A stretch of 64,000 bases of DNA from Pseudolysinimonas_A sp049651805 (GCF_049651805.1 NZ_JBASCU010000016.1:18399-82398); one strand, 5' to 3'; shown: positions 34,717-43,247, counted from the stretch's first letter. Numbers and translations are program-made. The notes: generated by a model from the letters alone, not told the origin.

Positions 34717-36507
34717 ATGCGAACCAGAGAAGCCCTTCAGAAGATCCTCGATGGAGCCACCGCTCACTCGCTCGAAACGGGCCAACTTGACTTCAAACGA
34801 CCGACCGACTCCCGAAACGATACGGCCCTCGACATCGCTGACGCCGCCGTCTGCTTCGCCAATGCCCAGGGCGGGACTATCGTGCTTGGCGTCGCCGACA
34901 AGACCTCGGGGGCTCCAGCGTTCGTCGGGACTGAACTCGAGCCGTCGTGGTTGCGACAGCGCATCTACGAGGTAACAGTCCCCGCGCTCGATGCCGTTGT
35001 TCGCGAGATCCGGTTTGCGGGAGCCCGACTGCTCGAAGTGGTGGTCCAGGAAGGACTGGATGTCTACCAGTCTCGAGGAAGGGTCCCCACCCGACGCTTT
35101 GAGACGTCATGTCTCCAAATGACTACTTCCGATGTGAGCCGCCTCCACGAGGAGCGGCGTGGGTCCGACTGGAGCGCCGTGGACAGCGGTCGGCCCATCT
35201 CGGAGGTCGATCCTGGGGCGGAGCTGCTTCTACGCTCGCTGGTTCGAACCGGTCCCGGCGGGGTTCAACGAGACGTCAACGCGATCTCCACCAACGACCT
35301 ACTGGCGTCGCTATCTCTCTCACTTGAGAACGGGAACCTCAACCGAGCTGGTGAAATCATGCTCTGTGCGCCGCGTGGCGGCGAGGAACTACTCGTGTAT
35401 CAGTTCCGTGAGACGGCGGGTGGTGAAGTCCGGGCGGGACGACGCTGGACCACCCCCCTCCTCCAGGCGTTCGTCGAGGCGAGGGCCATGATCGAGGCAC
35501 GCATTGACTCGACGCCCGTAAACCTTCCGTCCGGCCAGCAGATACAGATCCAGGACTATCCGCAGGTCGCCATCCGTGAGGCGCTCGCCAATGCGCTTAT
35601 GCACGGCGATCATCGCGAACGGCGCCCGGTCTACATTGAGCACTCACCGGAGCTGCTAACCGTGCGATCCCCCGGGCCGCTCGTGTCAGGCATCTCGCCG
35701 TCGAACATCCTCACTCACCCACCCAAGGCACGATTCCCCGCCCTGGCTGAGGCCATGCGCGCCTGCGGGCTGGCAGAAAAGTGGGGTCAGGGGGTTGACC
35801 GGATGTATCGCGAGATGATTCGTAGCGGCCGGGCCGCACCGACGGTTGAGGTGATCGAGGGTAAAGAGCCAGAAACGTCCGTGCGGTTCATGGGTGGGCC
35901 CCCGAACGCGCGGATCGCCAAATTCATCTCAACCTTGCCTGAGGCAGAGCAGGAGGATACGGACGCGCTGTTGGTGGTGGCGACCCTTTCTAGCAGGCGA
36001 ACGATTAGCGCTGAGCAGCTGTCATCGATCGTGCAGCGAGATGTTGATGCCGCGCAGGCAGTCCTTAGCCGGCTAGCTCAAGGAGTGGCGGAATTGATCG
36101 AGCCCACACCCCGTTCGCTCGGACGACGCCATCCTGATTACCGGCTCAGAGCAGCAGCGATCGCCGCACTCGGTCCTGCGCTCTCGTATCAGTCACGCCC
36201 AAAGGCGGATAGCGACCGCAAGGTATACGCACATGTCCGTGAGTACGGGTCTATCAACAACGCCGCAATCCAGAGGATGTTCGATGTCGACGTGTACGCC
36301 GCTCGCGACTTGCTCCGGGACCTTGTTGGCAGGGAAGTCTTGGTGAGAATCTCGGAGCAGGCGCGGGGGCCTGCAGTCAAGTACGGTGCAGGTCCCAAAT
36401 TCCCATCAAGGAAGAGCGAGAGTCGTCTCGCCGTGGCTCCTACTGACGTGCCACTCCTGAGGCTTGACGAATTGGATTTCGGACCAATCGAGCGCGACGA
36501 ACAGTGA
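34717..36507 (+). CDS. Schlafen AlbA_2 / GHKL-ATPase putative regulator
   Basis: A 596-residue protein of the COG2865 type. Residues ~8–130: AlbA_2 domain (LETGQLDFKRPTDS, AVCFANAQGGTIVLGVADK). Residues ~275–365: HATPase_c_4 (QVAIREALANALMHGDHRERRPVYIEHSP, VRSPGPL, AEKWGQGVDRMYREM). The C-terminus has winged-helix-like stretches. ATG 34717 follows AAAGGA. Base composition is visibly less GC-biased than its neighbours, with codons such as ATA, AGT and CTA. Lies alone between 59-bp direct repeats, so acquired. Such proteins are linked to DNA-binding regulation and sometimes phage defence; function here unproven. Confidence 0.88.
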   Translation: MRTREALQKILDGATAHSLETGQLDFKRPTDSRNDTALDIADAAVCFANAQGGTIVLGVADKTSGAPAFVGTELEPSWLRQRIYEVTVPALDAVVREIRFAGARLLEVVVQEGLDVYQSRGRVPTRRFETSCLQMTTSDVSRLHEERRGSDWSAVDSGRPISEVDPGAELLLRSLVRTGPGGVQRDVNAISTNDLLASLSLSLENGNLNRAGEIMLCAPRGGEELLVYQFRETAGGEVRAGRRWTTPLLQAFVEARAMIEARIDSTPVNLPSGQQIQIQDYPQVAIREALANALMHGDHRERRPVYIEHSPELLTVRSPGPLVSGISPSNILTHPPKARFPALAEAMRACGLAEKWGQGVDRMYREMIRSGRAAPTVEVIEGKEPETSVRFMGGPPNARIAKFISTLPEAEQEDTDALLVVATLSSRRTISAEQLSSIVQRDVDAAQAVLSRLAQGVAELIEPTPRSLGRRHPDYRLRAAAIAALGPALSYQSRPKADSDRKVYAHVREYGSINNAAIQRMFDVDVYAARDLLRDLVGREVLVRISEQARGPAVKYGAGPKFPSRKSESRLAVAPTDVPLLRLDELDFGPIERDEQ

Positions 36508-36654
36508 GGTCCTGGGGCACTTCTCCCTTCAGAATCGCGCGGAGCGACGCCGCACGACTACCTGGCTTCGCCCGCGCCATCATCGACGTGTAGGGCCGGA
36601 CGCCGCGGCATCGATCTCGGGGTGCTCTCGAGCCGAAGAGTGGGGCAGACCAGG

Positions 36655-36810
36655 TCAACGAGTCAGCGTGGTGTAGATGAGAAAGCCGATGAATCCGGCC
36701 ATCATCGACCCGATGACTGTGACCGACCGGGTGACTATCTTGCCGACCTGGCGAACTTTCTCGACTTCGCCACCGTGCTCGTTCGTTGGCGGACCTTCTG
36801 ATGTACGCAT
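36655..36810 (-). CDS. Tiny single-pass membrane protein inside the insertion
   Basis: A 51-residue open frame: charged N-terminus (MRTSEGPPTNEHGGEVEKVR) then a hydrophobic segment (VTVIGSMMAGFIGFLIYTTL) and TR. No strong Shine-Dalgarno. It lies between the AlbA_2 gene and the right direct repeat, opposite strand. Composition matches the island. Could be chance, but the hydrophobic helix with basic flank is convincing. Confidence 0.42.
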   Translation of the reverse strand: MRTSEGPPTNEHGGEVEKVRQVGKIVTRSVTVIGSMMAGFIGFLIYTTLTR

Positions 36811-36906
36811 TCGGGAACCTCAAACTGGTTGCCCAGATCCGCATTCAGCGGACACATCGGATCATGTACGAGGCTGGCCACCTTTCTCTCCATCGACGCG
36901 CAGACA

Positions 36907-36965
36907 CGACGACGCCCGGCACGCGTTCTGCGGAACGCGGCCGGGCGTCGGCGGTTGGGAAGGAC
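36907..36965. repeat. 59-bp direct repeat, right copy
   Basis: 58 of 59 bases match 34526–34584. Here the stem is complete: CGACGCCCGGC, bulge A, CGCGTTC, loop TGCG, GAACGCG, GCCGGGCGTCG. It lies 37 bp after the end of the gene at 37002, for which it may be the terminator. Confidence 0.88.
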
Positions 36966-37001
36966 GGCATCCTCACCGTCCGCTGGGATGTCTCAGACGG
37001 G

Positions 37002-37214
37002 TCAGTGCTCGCGGTACTCCGGCCAGTCGGAACCGGCAGGCAGCGTCGCGTGCAGGGCGCTCTTCGCGACCTCGAGCGTCGGATACTCGCGCTCTTCCGT
37101 GCCGTCGAGCATGCGCAACAGGAATCCGCTGTCGGTGCGGTGGATGGAGCCGAGGGCTCCGGCGGGGCCGAAAGCCACCCAGCGCTGACCCGTCATCGTG
37201 GTGTTCTCTGACAT
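37002..37214 (-). CDS. Small conserved hypothetical protein
   Basis: A 70-residue protein starting MSENTTMTGQRWVAFGPAG; blocks GALGSIHRTDSGFLLRMLDG and YPTLEVAKSALHATLPAGSDWPEYREH look like a compact beta-rich actinobacterial family with the SxWPxFREH ending, from memory of similar hypotheticals. ATG 37214 chosen over longer frame because GGTATGTCA context and homologous length fit. Unknown function. Confidence 0.65.
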   Translation of the reverse strand: MSENTTMTGQRWVAFGPAGALGSIHRTDSGFLLRMLDGTEEREYPTLEVAKSALHATLPAGSDWPEYREH

Positions 37215-37268
37215 ACCCCGACCGTAGCTCTGGGCATCACCTCTGGGAAGGGGTTGCCCAGCGAGCAC

Positions 37269-37811
37269 TCAGGATGCCAGCACGTACTCCGCATACGACT
37301 TGCGGATCTTGTTGACCTTCGGCAGCGCGACGGCGAGGCAGTAGCCCTGGTTGGGGTTCTTCGCGAAGAAGTCCTGGTGGTACTCCTCGGCGTCGTACCA
37401 CTCACCGAGCGGCTCGATGGTGGTGACGATCCCACCGTCGCCGACCCCGGCATCCCAGTACTCGGCGGCCCGGTCGCGCGCGGCCTCGAACTCGGCCTTC
37501 TGAGGCTCGTCGGCGTAGAACATCGCCGACCGGTACTGCGTGCCGATGTCGTTGCCCTGCCGGTTGAGCTGGCGCGGGTCGTGCAGGGTGAAGAACACGT
37601 CGAGAATGACGGATGCGGGAATCACGGTCTCATCGAAGACGACCTTGACCGCCTCGGCGTGACCGGTCGTGCCGGTGCAGACCGCCTCGTACGACGGGTG
37701 GGCGGTGGAACCGCCGGTGTAGCCCGAGACGACGTCGCTCACGCCCTTGAGGGTGCGGTAGACCGCGTCGAGACACCAGAAGCAACCGCCGGCGACTACG
37801 AAAGTACGCAT
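37269..37811 (-). CDS. msrA: Peptide methionine sulfoxide reductase A
   Basis: A 180-residue MsrA reducing methionine-S-sulfoxide in proteins. Active site GGCFWC with Cys10; conserved VVSGYTGG, PSYEAVCTGTTGHAEAVKVVFD, and AEEYHQDFFAKNPNQGYC with a resolving Cys. Single gene, starts divergent from the aldo/keto reductase. Repairs oxidised proteins using thioredoxin. Confidence 0.95.
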   Translation of the reverse strand: MRTFVVAGGCFWCLDAVYRTLKGVSDVVSGYTGGSTAHPSYEAVCTGTTGHAEAVKVVFDETVIPASVILDVFFTLHDPRQLNRQGNDIGTQYRSAMFYADEPQKAEFEAARDRAAEYWDAGVGDGGIVTTIEPLGEWYDAEEYHQDFFAKNPNQGYCLAVALPKVNKIRKSYAEYVLAS

Positions 37812-37893
37812 GAGAGGGACCCTACTTTCTGCGGAGTGGAAGCCGCACCTGATGCAACCGACGGGATGCCGGGAAAGTTCCTAGGCTGAGCGG

Positions 37894-38928
37894 GTGTCTG
37901 CCACCATTCAGCCCTACTCCACCATCCAGCAATACTGGGCCGCCCCCGACCGCTACGAGCACATGACGTATGCGAGGTGCGGCAACAGCGGACTCAAGCT
38001 GCCCGAGATCTCGCTCGGCCTCTGGAACAACTTCGGCGACGACAAGCCACTCGCCACCCAGCGCGCGATCCTGCGCCGCGCCTTCGACCTCGGGGTCAAC
38101 CACTTCGACATCGCCAACAACTACGGCCCGCCGGCCGGAAGTGCCGAGACCAACTTCGGCCGCATCTTCGCCGAGGACTTCCGGCCGCATCGCGACGAGC
38201 TGCTGATCTCGTCGAAGGCCGGCTACCACCAGTTCGATGGCCCGTACGGCGAGTGGGGGTCGCGCAAATACCTGCTCGGCTCTCTCGACGCGTCGCTGAA
38301 GCGCACCGGGCTCGACTACTTCGACATCTTCTACTCGCACCGCCCCGACCCCGACACCCCGGTCGAAGAGACAATGGGCGCCCTCGCCCACGCCGTGCGC
38401 AGCGGCAAGGCGCTGTACGCGGGGATCTCGAACTACTCCCCCGAGCAGACCCGGGCGGCGGCCGCAGCGCTCACGGCGGAGGGCGTGCCGCTGCTCATCC
38501 ACCAGCCGCGCTACAACATGTTCGACCGGCACATCGAAAACGGGCTGCTTCCCGTGCTGGATGAGGTCGGTGCGGGCAGCATCGTGTTCTCGCCCCTCGC
38601 CCAAGGGATGCTGACCGACCGCTACCTGGACGGCATCCCGGCCGACTCGCGCGCCGCCGAAGGCCGCTGGATCAGCGCCTCGAGCATCTCGGAGAAGTAC
38701 CTCGAGCACGCCCGGGCGCTCAACGAGATCGCGAAGGGCCGCGGGCAGACCCTCGCGCAGCTCGCGCTCACCTGGGTGCTGCGGCATCCGCAGGTGACGA
38801 GCGCGCTCATCGGGGCGTCGAGCGTCGCGCAGCTCGAGTCGAGCCTCGGCGCCCTCACAGCGACGCCCCTGACGGCCGACGAGCTCGCGGCGATCGAGCC
38901 GCACGCCGTCGACGGCCTCACGCGCTGA
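37894..38928 (+). CDS. Aldo/keto reductase (YghZ/AKR14-like)
   Basis: A 344-residue TIM-barrel oxidoreductase: LKLPEISLGLWNNFGDD, GVNHFDIANNYGPPAGSAE (catalytic Asp/Tyr), SSKAGYH (Lys), and YSHRPDPDTPVEETMGAL (His). The YGPPxGSAExNFGR pattern marks the L-glyceraldehyde 3-phosphate reductase/Kv-beta-like group. GTG start with a TAGGCT box 6 nt upstream, so leaderless. Confidence 0.92.
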   Translation: MSATIQPYSTIQQYWAAPDRYEHMTYARCGNSGLKLPEISLGLWNNFGDDKPLATQRAILRRAFDLGVNHFDIANNYGPPAGSAETNFGRIFAEDFRPHRDELLISSKAGYHQFDGPYGEWGSRKYLLGSLDASLKRTGLDYFDIFYSHRPDPDTPVEETMGALAHAVRSGKALYAGISNYSPEQTRAAAAALTAEGVPLLIHQPRYNMFDRHIENGLLPVLDEVGAGSIVFSPLAQGMLTDRYLDGIPADSRAAEGRWISASSISEKYLEHARALNEIAKGRGQTLAQLALTWVLRHPQVTSALIGASSVAQLESSLGALTATPLTADELAAIEPHAVDGLTR

Positions 38929-38933
38929 CGTCA

Positions 38934-39890
38934 TTGGGCTACCTCTACGCGCTGCTCGGGGCTCTGTTCTTCGGAGCCAACGGCAGCCTCACCAAGCTGC
39001 TCGTCGAGGGCGGGCTGACGGCGACACAGCTCACGCTGTTCCGCACGCTCGGCACCGCCGCTCTCGCCGGCCTCGTGCTGCTCGTCACCGACCGTTCGGC
39101 GTTCCGGCTCTCGCCGCGGCTCATGCTCGTGATGGCGATCCTCGGCCTCGCGGGTGTCGCGGTGCTGCAGGCGAGCTACGCCGCCGCCCTCGGGCTGCTG
39201 CCCGTCGGCATCACCCTGCTGCTGGAGTACACGGCCGTTCTCATGGTCGCCCTCGTCGCGTTCCTGGTGTTCAAAGAGCGGGTGAAGGCGCGGCTCTGGG
39301 TGGCGATCGGGCTCGTGCTGCTCGGGCTGGTCGCCGTCGCACGGCCGTGGGATGCGCAGCTCGATCCGCTCGGCGTCATGTTCGCCTTCATCGCCGCGAT
39401 CTCGCTCACGATCTACTTCGTCGTCGGCGAACGCCAGGTCGCCCGCACCTCGCCGCTCGCCGTCGCCTTCTGGACGACGCTCTTCGCCGGCACGTTCTGG
39501 GCCTTGTTCAGCGGCTGGTGGGAGTTGGATGCCTCCACGTTCACCGCACCCCTCGACCTCGGCGGGCAGTGGGGATCGTGGGTGCTGCCCCTCGGCATCC
39601 CGTTGATCGTGACGGTCGTCGCCGGGTCGTTCCTGCCGTTCCTGTTGTCGTTCTCGGCGCTCAAACACCTCACGGCGACGGCAGCCGGAATCGTCGCCTC
39701 GTCGGAGGTGGTCTTCGCTTTCGCGGTCGCGTGGGCGTGGCTCGGCGAAAGCCTCGACCTCTTCGGCATGGCGGGCGCCGCGGTGGTGCTCGCCGGCATC
39801 CTGCTGGCGCAGACGGCCCGCCAGAAGAAGGTCATCGTGGATGCCGAGCTCGTGTTGCCCGCCGAGCCGGGTGTCGGTGGTCGGTCGTAG
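38934..39890 (+). CDS. EamA-family (DMT) transporter
   Basis: A 318-residue membrane protein with ten helices in two EamA repeats (FFGANGSLTKLLVEGGLTATQLTLFRTLG; later SPLAVAFWTTLFAGTFWALF and TATAAGIVASSEVVFAFAVAWAWLGE). TTG start at 38934, 5 bp after the aldo/keto reductase stop, so translation is probably coupled. Exports or imports small metabolites; substrate unknown. Confidence 0.87.
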   Translation: MGYLYALLGALFFGANGSLTKLLVEGGLTATQLTLFRTLGTAALAGLVLLVTDRSAFRLSPRLMLVMAILGLAGVAVLQASYAAALGLLPVGITLLLEYTAVLMVALVAFLVFKERVKARLWVAIGLVLLGLVAVARPWDAQLDPLGVMFAFIAAISLTIYFVVGERQVARTSPLAVAFWTTLFAGTFWALFSGWWELDASTFTAPLDLGGQWGSWVLPLGIPLIVTVVAGSFLPFLLSFSALKHLTATAAGIVASSEVVFAFAVAWAWLGESLDLFGMAGAAVVLAGILLAQTARQKKVIVDAELVLPAEPGVGGRS

Positions 39891-39900
39891 TTTCTCAGGT

Positions 39901-40134
39901 GTGAACCTTCCCGCACTCGCGCTCGACGTGGCGACGCCCGGCGTGCGCATCACGCCGCTGGCGAGCGGCAAGTGGCGGGTCACCAACCGCTCGGGTGGGC
40001 TCTTGGGGCTTCTCGAACCGGCGGAATCGGGTGAGTACCGCGCGATGCGGTTCAGCGTGCGCGACCGTGGGTACCGCACGCTGGGCGAGTTCCGCACCGC
40101 GACAGATGCCACCGACGCGCTGCGTTTCAGCTGA
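39901..40134 (+). CDS. Small conserved hypothetical protein
   Basis: A 77-residue soluble protein from GTG 39901. Blocks GVRITPLASGKWRVTNRSGGLLGLLEP and YRAMRFSVRDRGYRTLGEFRTATDATDALRFS suggest a small beta-sheet domain. The TAGTTT box 7 nt upstream (sharing the TAG stop of the previous gene) suggests its own leaderless transcript. Function unknown. Confidence 0.65.
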   Translation: MNLPALALDVATPGVRITPLASGKWRVTNRSGGLLGLLEPAESGEYRAMRFSVRDRGYRTLGEFRTATDATDALRFS

Positions 40135-40136
40135 CC

Positions 40137-40652
40137 TCACATCACCTGGGCGAAGAACTCTCGTGCCGCCCGGTGGCTCATCAGCCCGTAGTCGAGGGTG
40201 AGTCGCTGGTAGCGGAAGATCTCGCGATACTCCGGCGGCAACTCCATCGTGTCGAGCATCCCGGCGAGCTGCTCCAGCTGCCGTTCATCGTGTGCGATGC
40301 GGTCGGCGATGTCATTCAGGATTCCGCTGCGGGCCTCGGCCGGCAACAAGCCGAGCAGGTACAGCTTCGACAGGGCGACCGTCTCAAGGTTTCCGCCGGC
40401 GATCGGCGCGAGCATCCATTCGGTGAATGCCGCGCGACCTGCATCGGTGATCGAGTAGGTCTTCTTGCTGCGGCCGTTCTCGACACTCTCGGCGACGGTG
40501 ACGAGACGTTTGTCGAGCAGCACCGTCAGGGCGCTGCGAATGCTGCCGAAACTCGCTGAGTAGAAGAGCGAGATGCCCTGCTCGAACTGTTTGTTGAGCG
40601 TGTACAGCGTCGCTGGGCCGATCAGCAGCAGTCCGAGGATGACATTGCCCAT
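40137..40652 (-). CDS. PadR-family regulator with C-terminal helical domain
   Basis: A 171-residue PadR: MGNVILGLLLIGPATLYTLNKQFEQGISLFYSASFGSIRSALTVLLDKRLVTVAE is the winged helix, then a Vir_act_alpha_C-type helical domain. AAGGAG sits 7 nt before ATG 40652. Divergent from the serine hydrolase gene, with a palindrome in between, so that gene is the probable target. Confidence 0.88.
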   Translation of the reverse strand: MGNVILGLLLIGPATLYTLNKQFEQGISLFYSASFGSIRSALTVLLDKRLVTVAESVENGRSKKTYSITDAGRAAFTEWMLAPIAGGNLETVALSKLYLLGLLPAEARSGILNDIADRIAHDERQLEQLAGMLDTMELPPEYREIFRYQRLTLDYGLMSHRAAREFFAQVM

Positions 40653-40667
40653 CCGCGTCTCCTTCAC

Positions 40668-40688
40668 TATGTTACTAACAGTAATATA
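40668..40688. promoter_or_regulatory. Putative PadR operator in divergent region
   Basis: Core TTACTAACAGTAA (40672–40684) is a perfect palindrome around AAC, extended by TAT/ATA at both ends. AT-rich against the GC-rich background and lies between PadR and its divergent neighbour. Confidence 0.6.
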
Positions 40689-40714
40689 CCGACAAGCAGT
40701 AAGGACATGGTGCC

Positions 40715-41749
40715 ATGAGTGCGCGTCTCACCCGCCACCTCGACACCGTCACCCGCAAACGTGGCGACCGCGGTGCCCCGCAGGTTCTGATCGATGCGCC
40801 GGGGCTTGAGTTCAGCTACGGCGAGGTCGACCTGCCGTTTCACATTGCGAGCATCGGCAAGATGGCGACCACGGTGCTCGTGATGCAGCTCGTCGAAGCA
40901 GGGGCGTTCACGCTCGACACCCCGGCGGTCGACCTGCTTCCTCCCGGAACGCTCGCCGGGCTCATCAGCCCCGACCGCATCCACACGACGACCGTCGGTC
41001 ACCTCCTCGCCCACGAGGGTGGAGTCGCCGACTACTTCGAAGGGCCAGTCACCTCGGGGCCGACGTTGCTGTCGCTCGTGCTCGCCGAGCCCGACCGCTT
41101 CTGGACTCCCGACGACCTGCTCGACTTCAGTCGCCGCTTCCAGGTGCCGGTGGAGCCCGGCTTCAGCTACAGCGACACCGGCTACGTGCTGCTCGGGCTG
41201 ACACTCGAGCACGTGACGTCGCGAGCGTTCCACGACCTGCTGCACGAGCGCATCTTCACGCCGCTCGCGATGGATGACACGTACCTGCTGTACCGGTCGC
41301 AGCCGCGGGCGGGCGCGCGACCGATCGCTCCGTTCACGCTCGGCTCGGTGGAGGCTTCCACCTTCCGGAGCGTGAGCTGCGACTGGGCGGGCGGCGGAAT
41401 CGTCTCGACGCTGCGCGACCTGAGCGCGTTCAGCCGCGGGCTTCACGGCGGCGGCCTGGTGAACGCCGAGAGCCTCGCGACGATGACAGCCGTGCGCCAT
41501 CGGTTCCGTCGCGGCATCCACTACGGCACCGGGATGATGCAACTGCGGTTCGAACAGTTCTTTTTCCTGCTGCGGGGGCTCCCCCGCCTTGCCGGGCACA
41601 TCGGCGTGCTCGGCACCCACCTGTTCTACGACTCCACGCACGACGCGCACATCGTGATGAACTTCGGCGGCACCACCGAGATGGTGCGCAGCTTCCGCAC
41701 CCTGATCGAGATCGAAGCCGAGCTGCGGCGCCGAGAAAAGAAGAGCTGA
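40715..41749 (+). CDS. Beta-lactamase-fold serine hydrolase
   Basis: A 344-residue class C/DD-peptidase-type hydrolase. Nucleophile motif FHIASIGKMATTVL (SxxK), tyrosine motif FSYSDTGYVLLG (YSD in place of YxN) and HIGVLGTH as the likely third motif. No signal peptide, so cytoplasmic esterase or amidase is more likely than a penicillin-binding role. Probably under control of the divergent PadR. Confidence 0.85.
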   Translation: MSARLTRHLDTVTRKRGDRGAPQVLIDAPGLEFSYGEVDLPFHIASIGKMATTVLVMQLVEAGAFTLDTPAVDLLPPGTLAGLISPDRIHTTTVGHLLAHEGGVADYFEGPVTSGPTLLSLVLAEPDRFWTPDDLLDFSRRFQVPVEPGFSYSDTGYVLLGLTLEHVTSRAFHDLLHERIFTPLAMDDTYLLYRSQPRAGARPIAPFTLGSVEASTFRSVSCDWAGGGIVSTLRDLSAFSRGLHGGGLVNAESLATMTAVRHRFRRGIHYGTGMMQLRFEQFFFLLRGLPRLAGHIGVLGTHLFYDSTHDAHIVMNFGGTTEMVRSFRTLIEIEAELRRREKKS

Positions 41750-41797
41750 CCCTGCGTTTCGGCTGACATCCGAAGCGTCCCGGGTTATGGTCCCCCC

Positions 41798-42337
41798 ATG
41801 CAGTGGTGGAATGACCTGGTCGAATGGTTCGCCTCCGATGATGGCTGGCGCATCCTCTCGGGTGCGATCATCCCGTTCGTCGCGATCGTGCTCGCCGGCA
41901 TCATCGCCGCCGGCATCGGGCGTGCGGGGGTGCGGCGTCTCGTCGATCAACGCGACTTCGAGACCCGGGTCGCTGCGGTCGCATCGCTGGTGACTGCGGG
42001 GCAGAACGCGGCGCGCTGGCACAGCCAGGGTCCCGACGCACGCGAACACGCCCAGCAGGTCGCCACCGAAGCACATGTCGCGGTGCGGTTGCTGCCGGTG
42101 CCGGGCGCCGATCTCGCCGCCGACTGGGCGGACCACCAGCTCGAGGCGATGCGCGTCAATTCGGTGAACTTCAGCCTCGCCGCCGACGATACCCTCGCCG
42201 AATACCAGAACCGCCTCGTCGACTGGCTGCGGCATCCGCGTAAGGCGAAGCGCCTGTTCTCCTCAGATCTCGACCGCTGGGACTACGACAACATCCCGAT
42301 CGACGAGCTGCAGAAGCCGAAGAACCCGACGCCCTGA
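41798..42337 (+). CDS. Membrane-anchored conserved hypothetical protein
   Basis: A 179-residue protein with one N-terminal helix (ILSGAIIPFVAIVLAGIIAAGIG, residues ~19–41) and a soluble cytosolic domain (QRDFETRVAAVASLVTAGQNAARWHSQG; NSVNFSLAADDTLAEYQNRLVDWLRHP). TATGGT lies 6 nt before the ATG, so leaderless. Similar proteins exist in Micrococcales; function unknown. Confidence 0.72.
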   Translation: MQWWNDLVEWFASDDGWRILSGAIIPFVAIVLAGIIAAGIGRAGVRRLVDQRDFETRVAAVASLVTAGQNAARWHSQGPDAREHAQQVATEAHVAVRLLPVPGADLAADWADHQLEAMRVNSVNFSLAADDTLAEYQNRLVDWLRHPRKAKRLFSSDLDRWDYDNIPIDELQKPKNPTP

Positions 42338-42343
42338 GCGGCT

Positions 42344-42736
42344 TCAGTCGATCGAGACGATCTCGGCGCTCCACGGGCAGTACTGGTCGCTCGTCACGGT
42401 GCCGTCTTCGACGTACGAGGGCAGACCGTCGCACACCTCGATCGTCATGTCGGCGAACTCCAGCGTCGCGGGGTCGATGTGCCACGACCACGGCGCATTC
42501 GGGCCGGGGTCATCGCGCACGACGACACCGTTCGGGATGCTCGCGACCGCTTCTCCCGCGAGCAGCGCCTCGGCGTGCGCGACCAGCTCGCGCGTGGAGA
42601 GTTCGATCTTGTACTGCTCGTCGACGACCTGGAACGTAGCGACCGGGTTGCGCTCGGCGCCGCAGCCCAGGAGCACGACGGATGCCGTCAGCCCGACGAT
42701 CGCGATGATGGACACCCTCGCCCCACGCCGATTCAT
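42344..42736 (-). CDS. BP74-like domain lipoprotein
   Basis: A 130-residue lipoprotein with lipobox LLGC. The mature domain (ATFQVVDEQYKIELSTRELVAHAEALL, IPNGVVVRDDPGPNAPWSWHIDP, EFADMTIEVCDGLPSYVE) fits the BP74 N-terminal domain family known from secreted bacterial and eukaryotic proteins. Two Cys likely form a disulfide. TAGCGT 7 nt before the ATG suggests a leaderless message. Confidence 0.75.
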   Translation of the reverse strand: MNRRGARVSIIAIVGLTASVVLLGCGAERNPVATFQVVDEQYKIELSTRELVAHAEALLAGEAVASIPNGVVVRDDPGPNAPWSWHIDPATLEFADMTIEVCDGLPSYVEDGTVTSDQYCPWSAEIVSID

Positions 42737-42830
42737 GGCGCCTACGCTACTGGGCGGCCCGAATGCCGCGTCGACCAATCCAGATCGGATCACCAGCCCG
42801 AGGGGAAGGGACATCCCTAAAATGAACTGC

Positions 42831-42903
42831 CCCCCCGTAGCTCAGGGGATAGAGCAGACGGTTTCTACCCGTCGTGTCGGGAGTTCGAATCTCTCCGGGG
42901 GGA
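42831..42903 (+). tRNA. tRNA-Arg (anticodon TCT)
   Basis: Complete cloverleaf of 73 nt: acceptor CCCCCCG/CGGGGGG, D-stem GCTC/GAGC, anticodon stem GACGG/CCGTC with loop TTTCTAC (anticodon TCT), T-arm GGGAG-TTCGAAT-CTCTC, discriminator A. CCA is not encoded. Reads AGA codons, rare in this GC-rich genome. Confidence 0.95.
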
Positions 42904-43203
42904 CGCGTTGACGAACTCGTCGAACCACGTGACCCCACGACGAGCGGCGGTCACGATCGCGTGGCAATTGCGACACCCCACCTCGCACTTCGCGACCTCA
43001 TCCTGGATGGTCGCGAGTGACCTTCCCGCGCGGTAGAGCGAGCAGATCGCGCCAATCTTCGTTCCCCGGACATGGTCGAACTCGAGCACTCTGATGTCGC
43101 AGGTGCCGCAATCGATGCAGCCGCCTAAAAGCACGCCTGCCAGGTAGCCTCGGATTTTGATCCGTCGAGCGAGGCTCGTGCGCCTGACATTCCGGGGGGG
43201 CAC
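42865..43203 (-). CDS. HNH-like endonuclease domain protein overlapping tRNA-Arg
   Basis: A 112-residue basic protein with the zinc/HNH pattern GGCIDCGTCDIRVLEFDHVRGTK … CEVGCRNCHAIVTAARRG (two CxxC-type pairs, D-H, and C-x2-CH). Such short HNH proteins occur near mobile ends. The frame opens with GTG 43203. Its last ~13 codons are antisense to the 3' half of tRNA-Arg, giving the tail RRDSNSRHDG. Confidence 0.75.
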   Translation of the reverse strand: MPPRNVRRTSLARRIKIRGYLAGVLLGGCIDCGTCDIRVLEFDHVRGTKIGAICSLYRAGRSLATIQDEVAKCEVGCRNCHAIVTAARRGVTWFDEFVNASPRRDSNSRHDG

Positions 43204-43247
43204 AAAGACCCGAGTGCCCCACCCCGACCATCTGGGAGGATCACCGG

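Noticed and set aside
36440..36844. A 134-residue minus-strand frame overlapping the AlbA_2 3' end
   Set aside because: It overlaps the clear AlbA_2 gene and has no domain; the 51-residue frame in another phase at 36655–36810 has a better membrane-protein pattern.
34526..36965. Insertion sequence
   Set aside because: The ends are direct repeats of 59 bp, not terminal inverted repeats, and no transposase is encoded between them.
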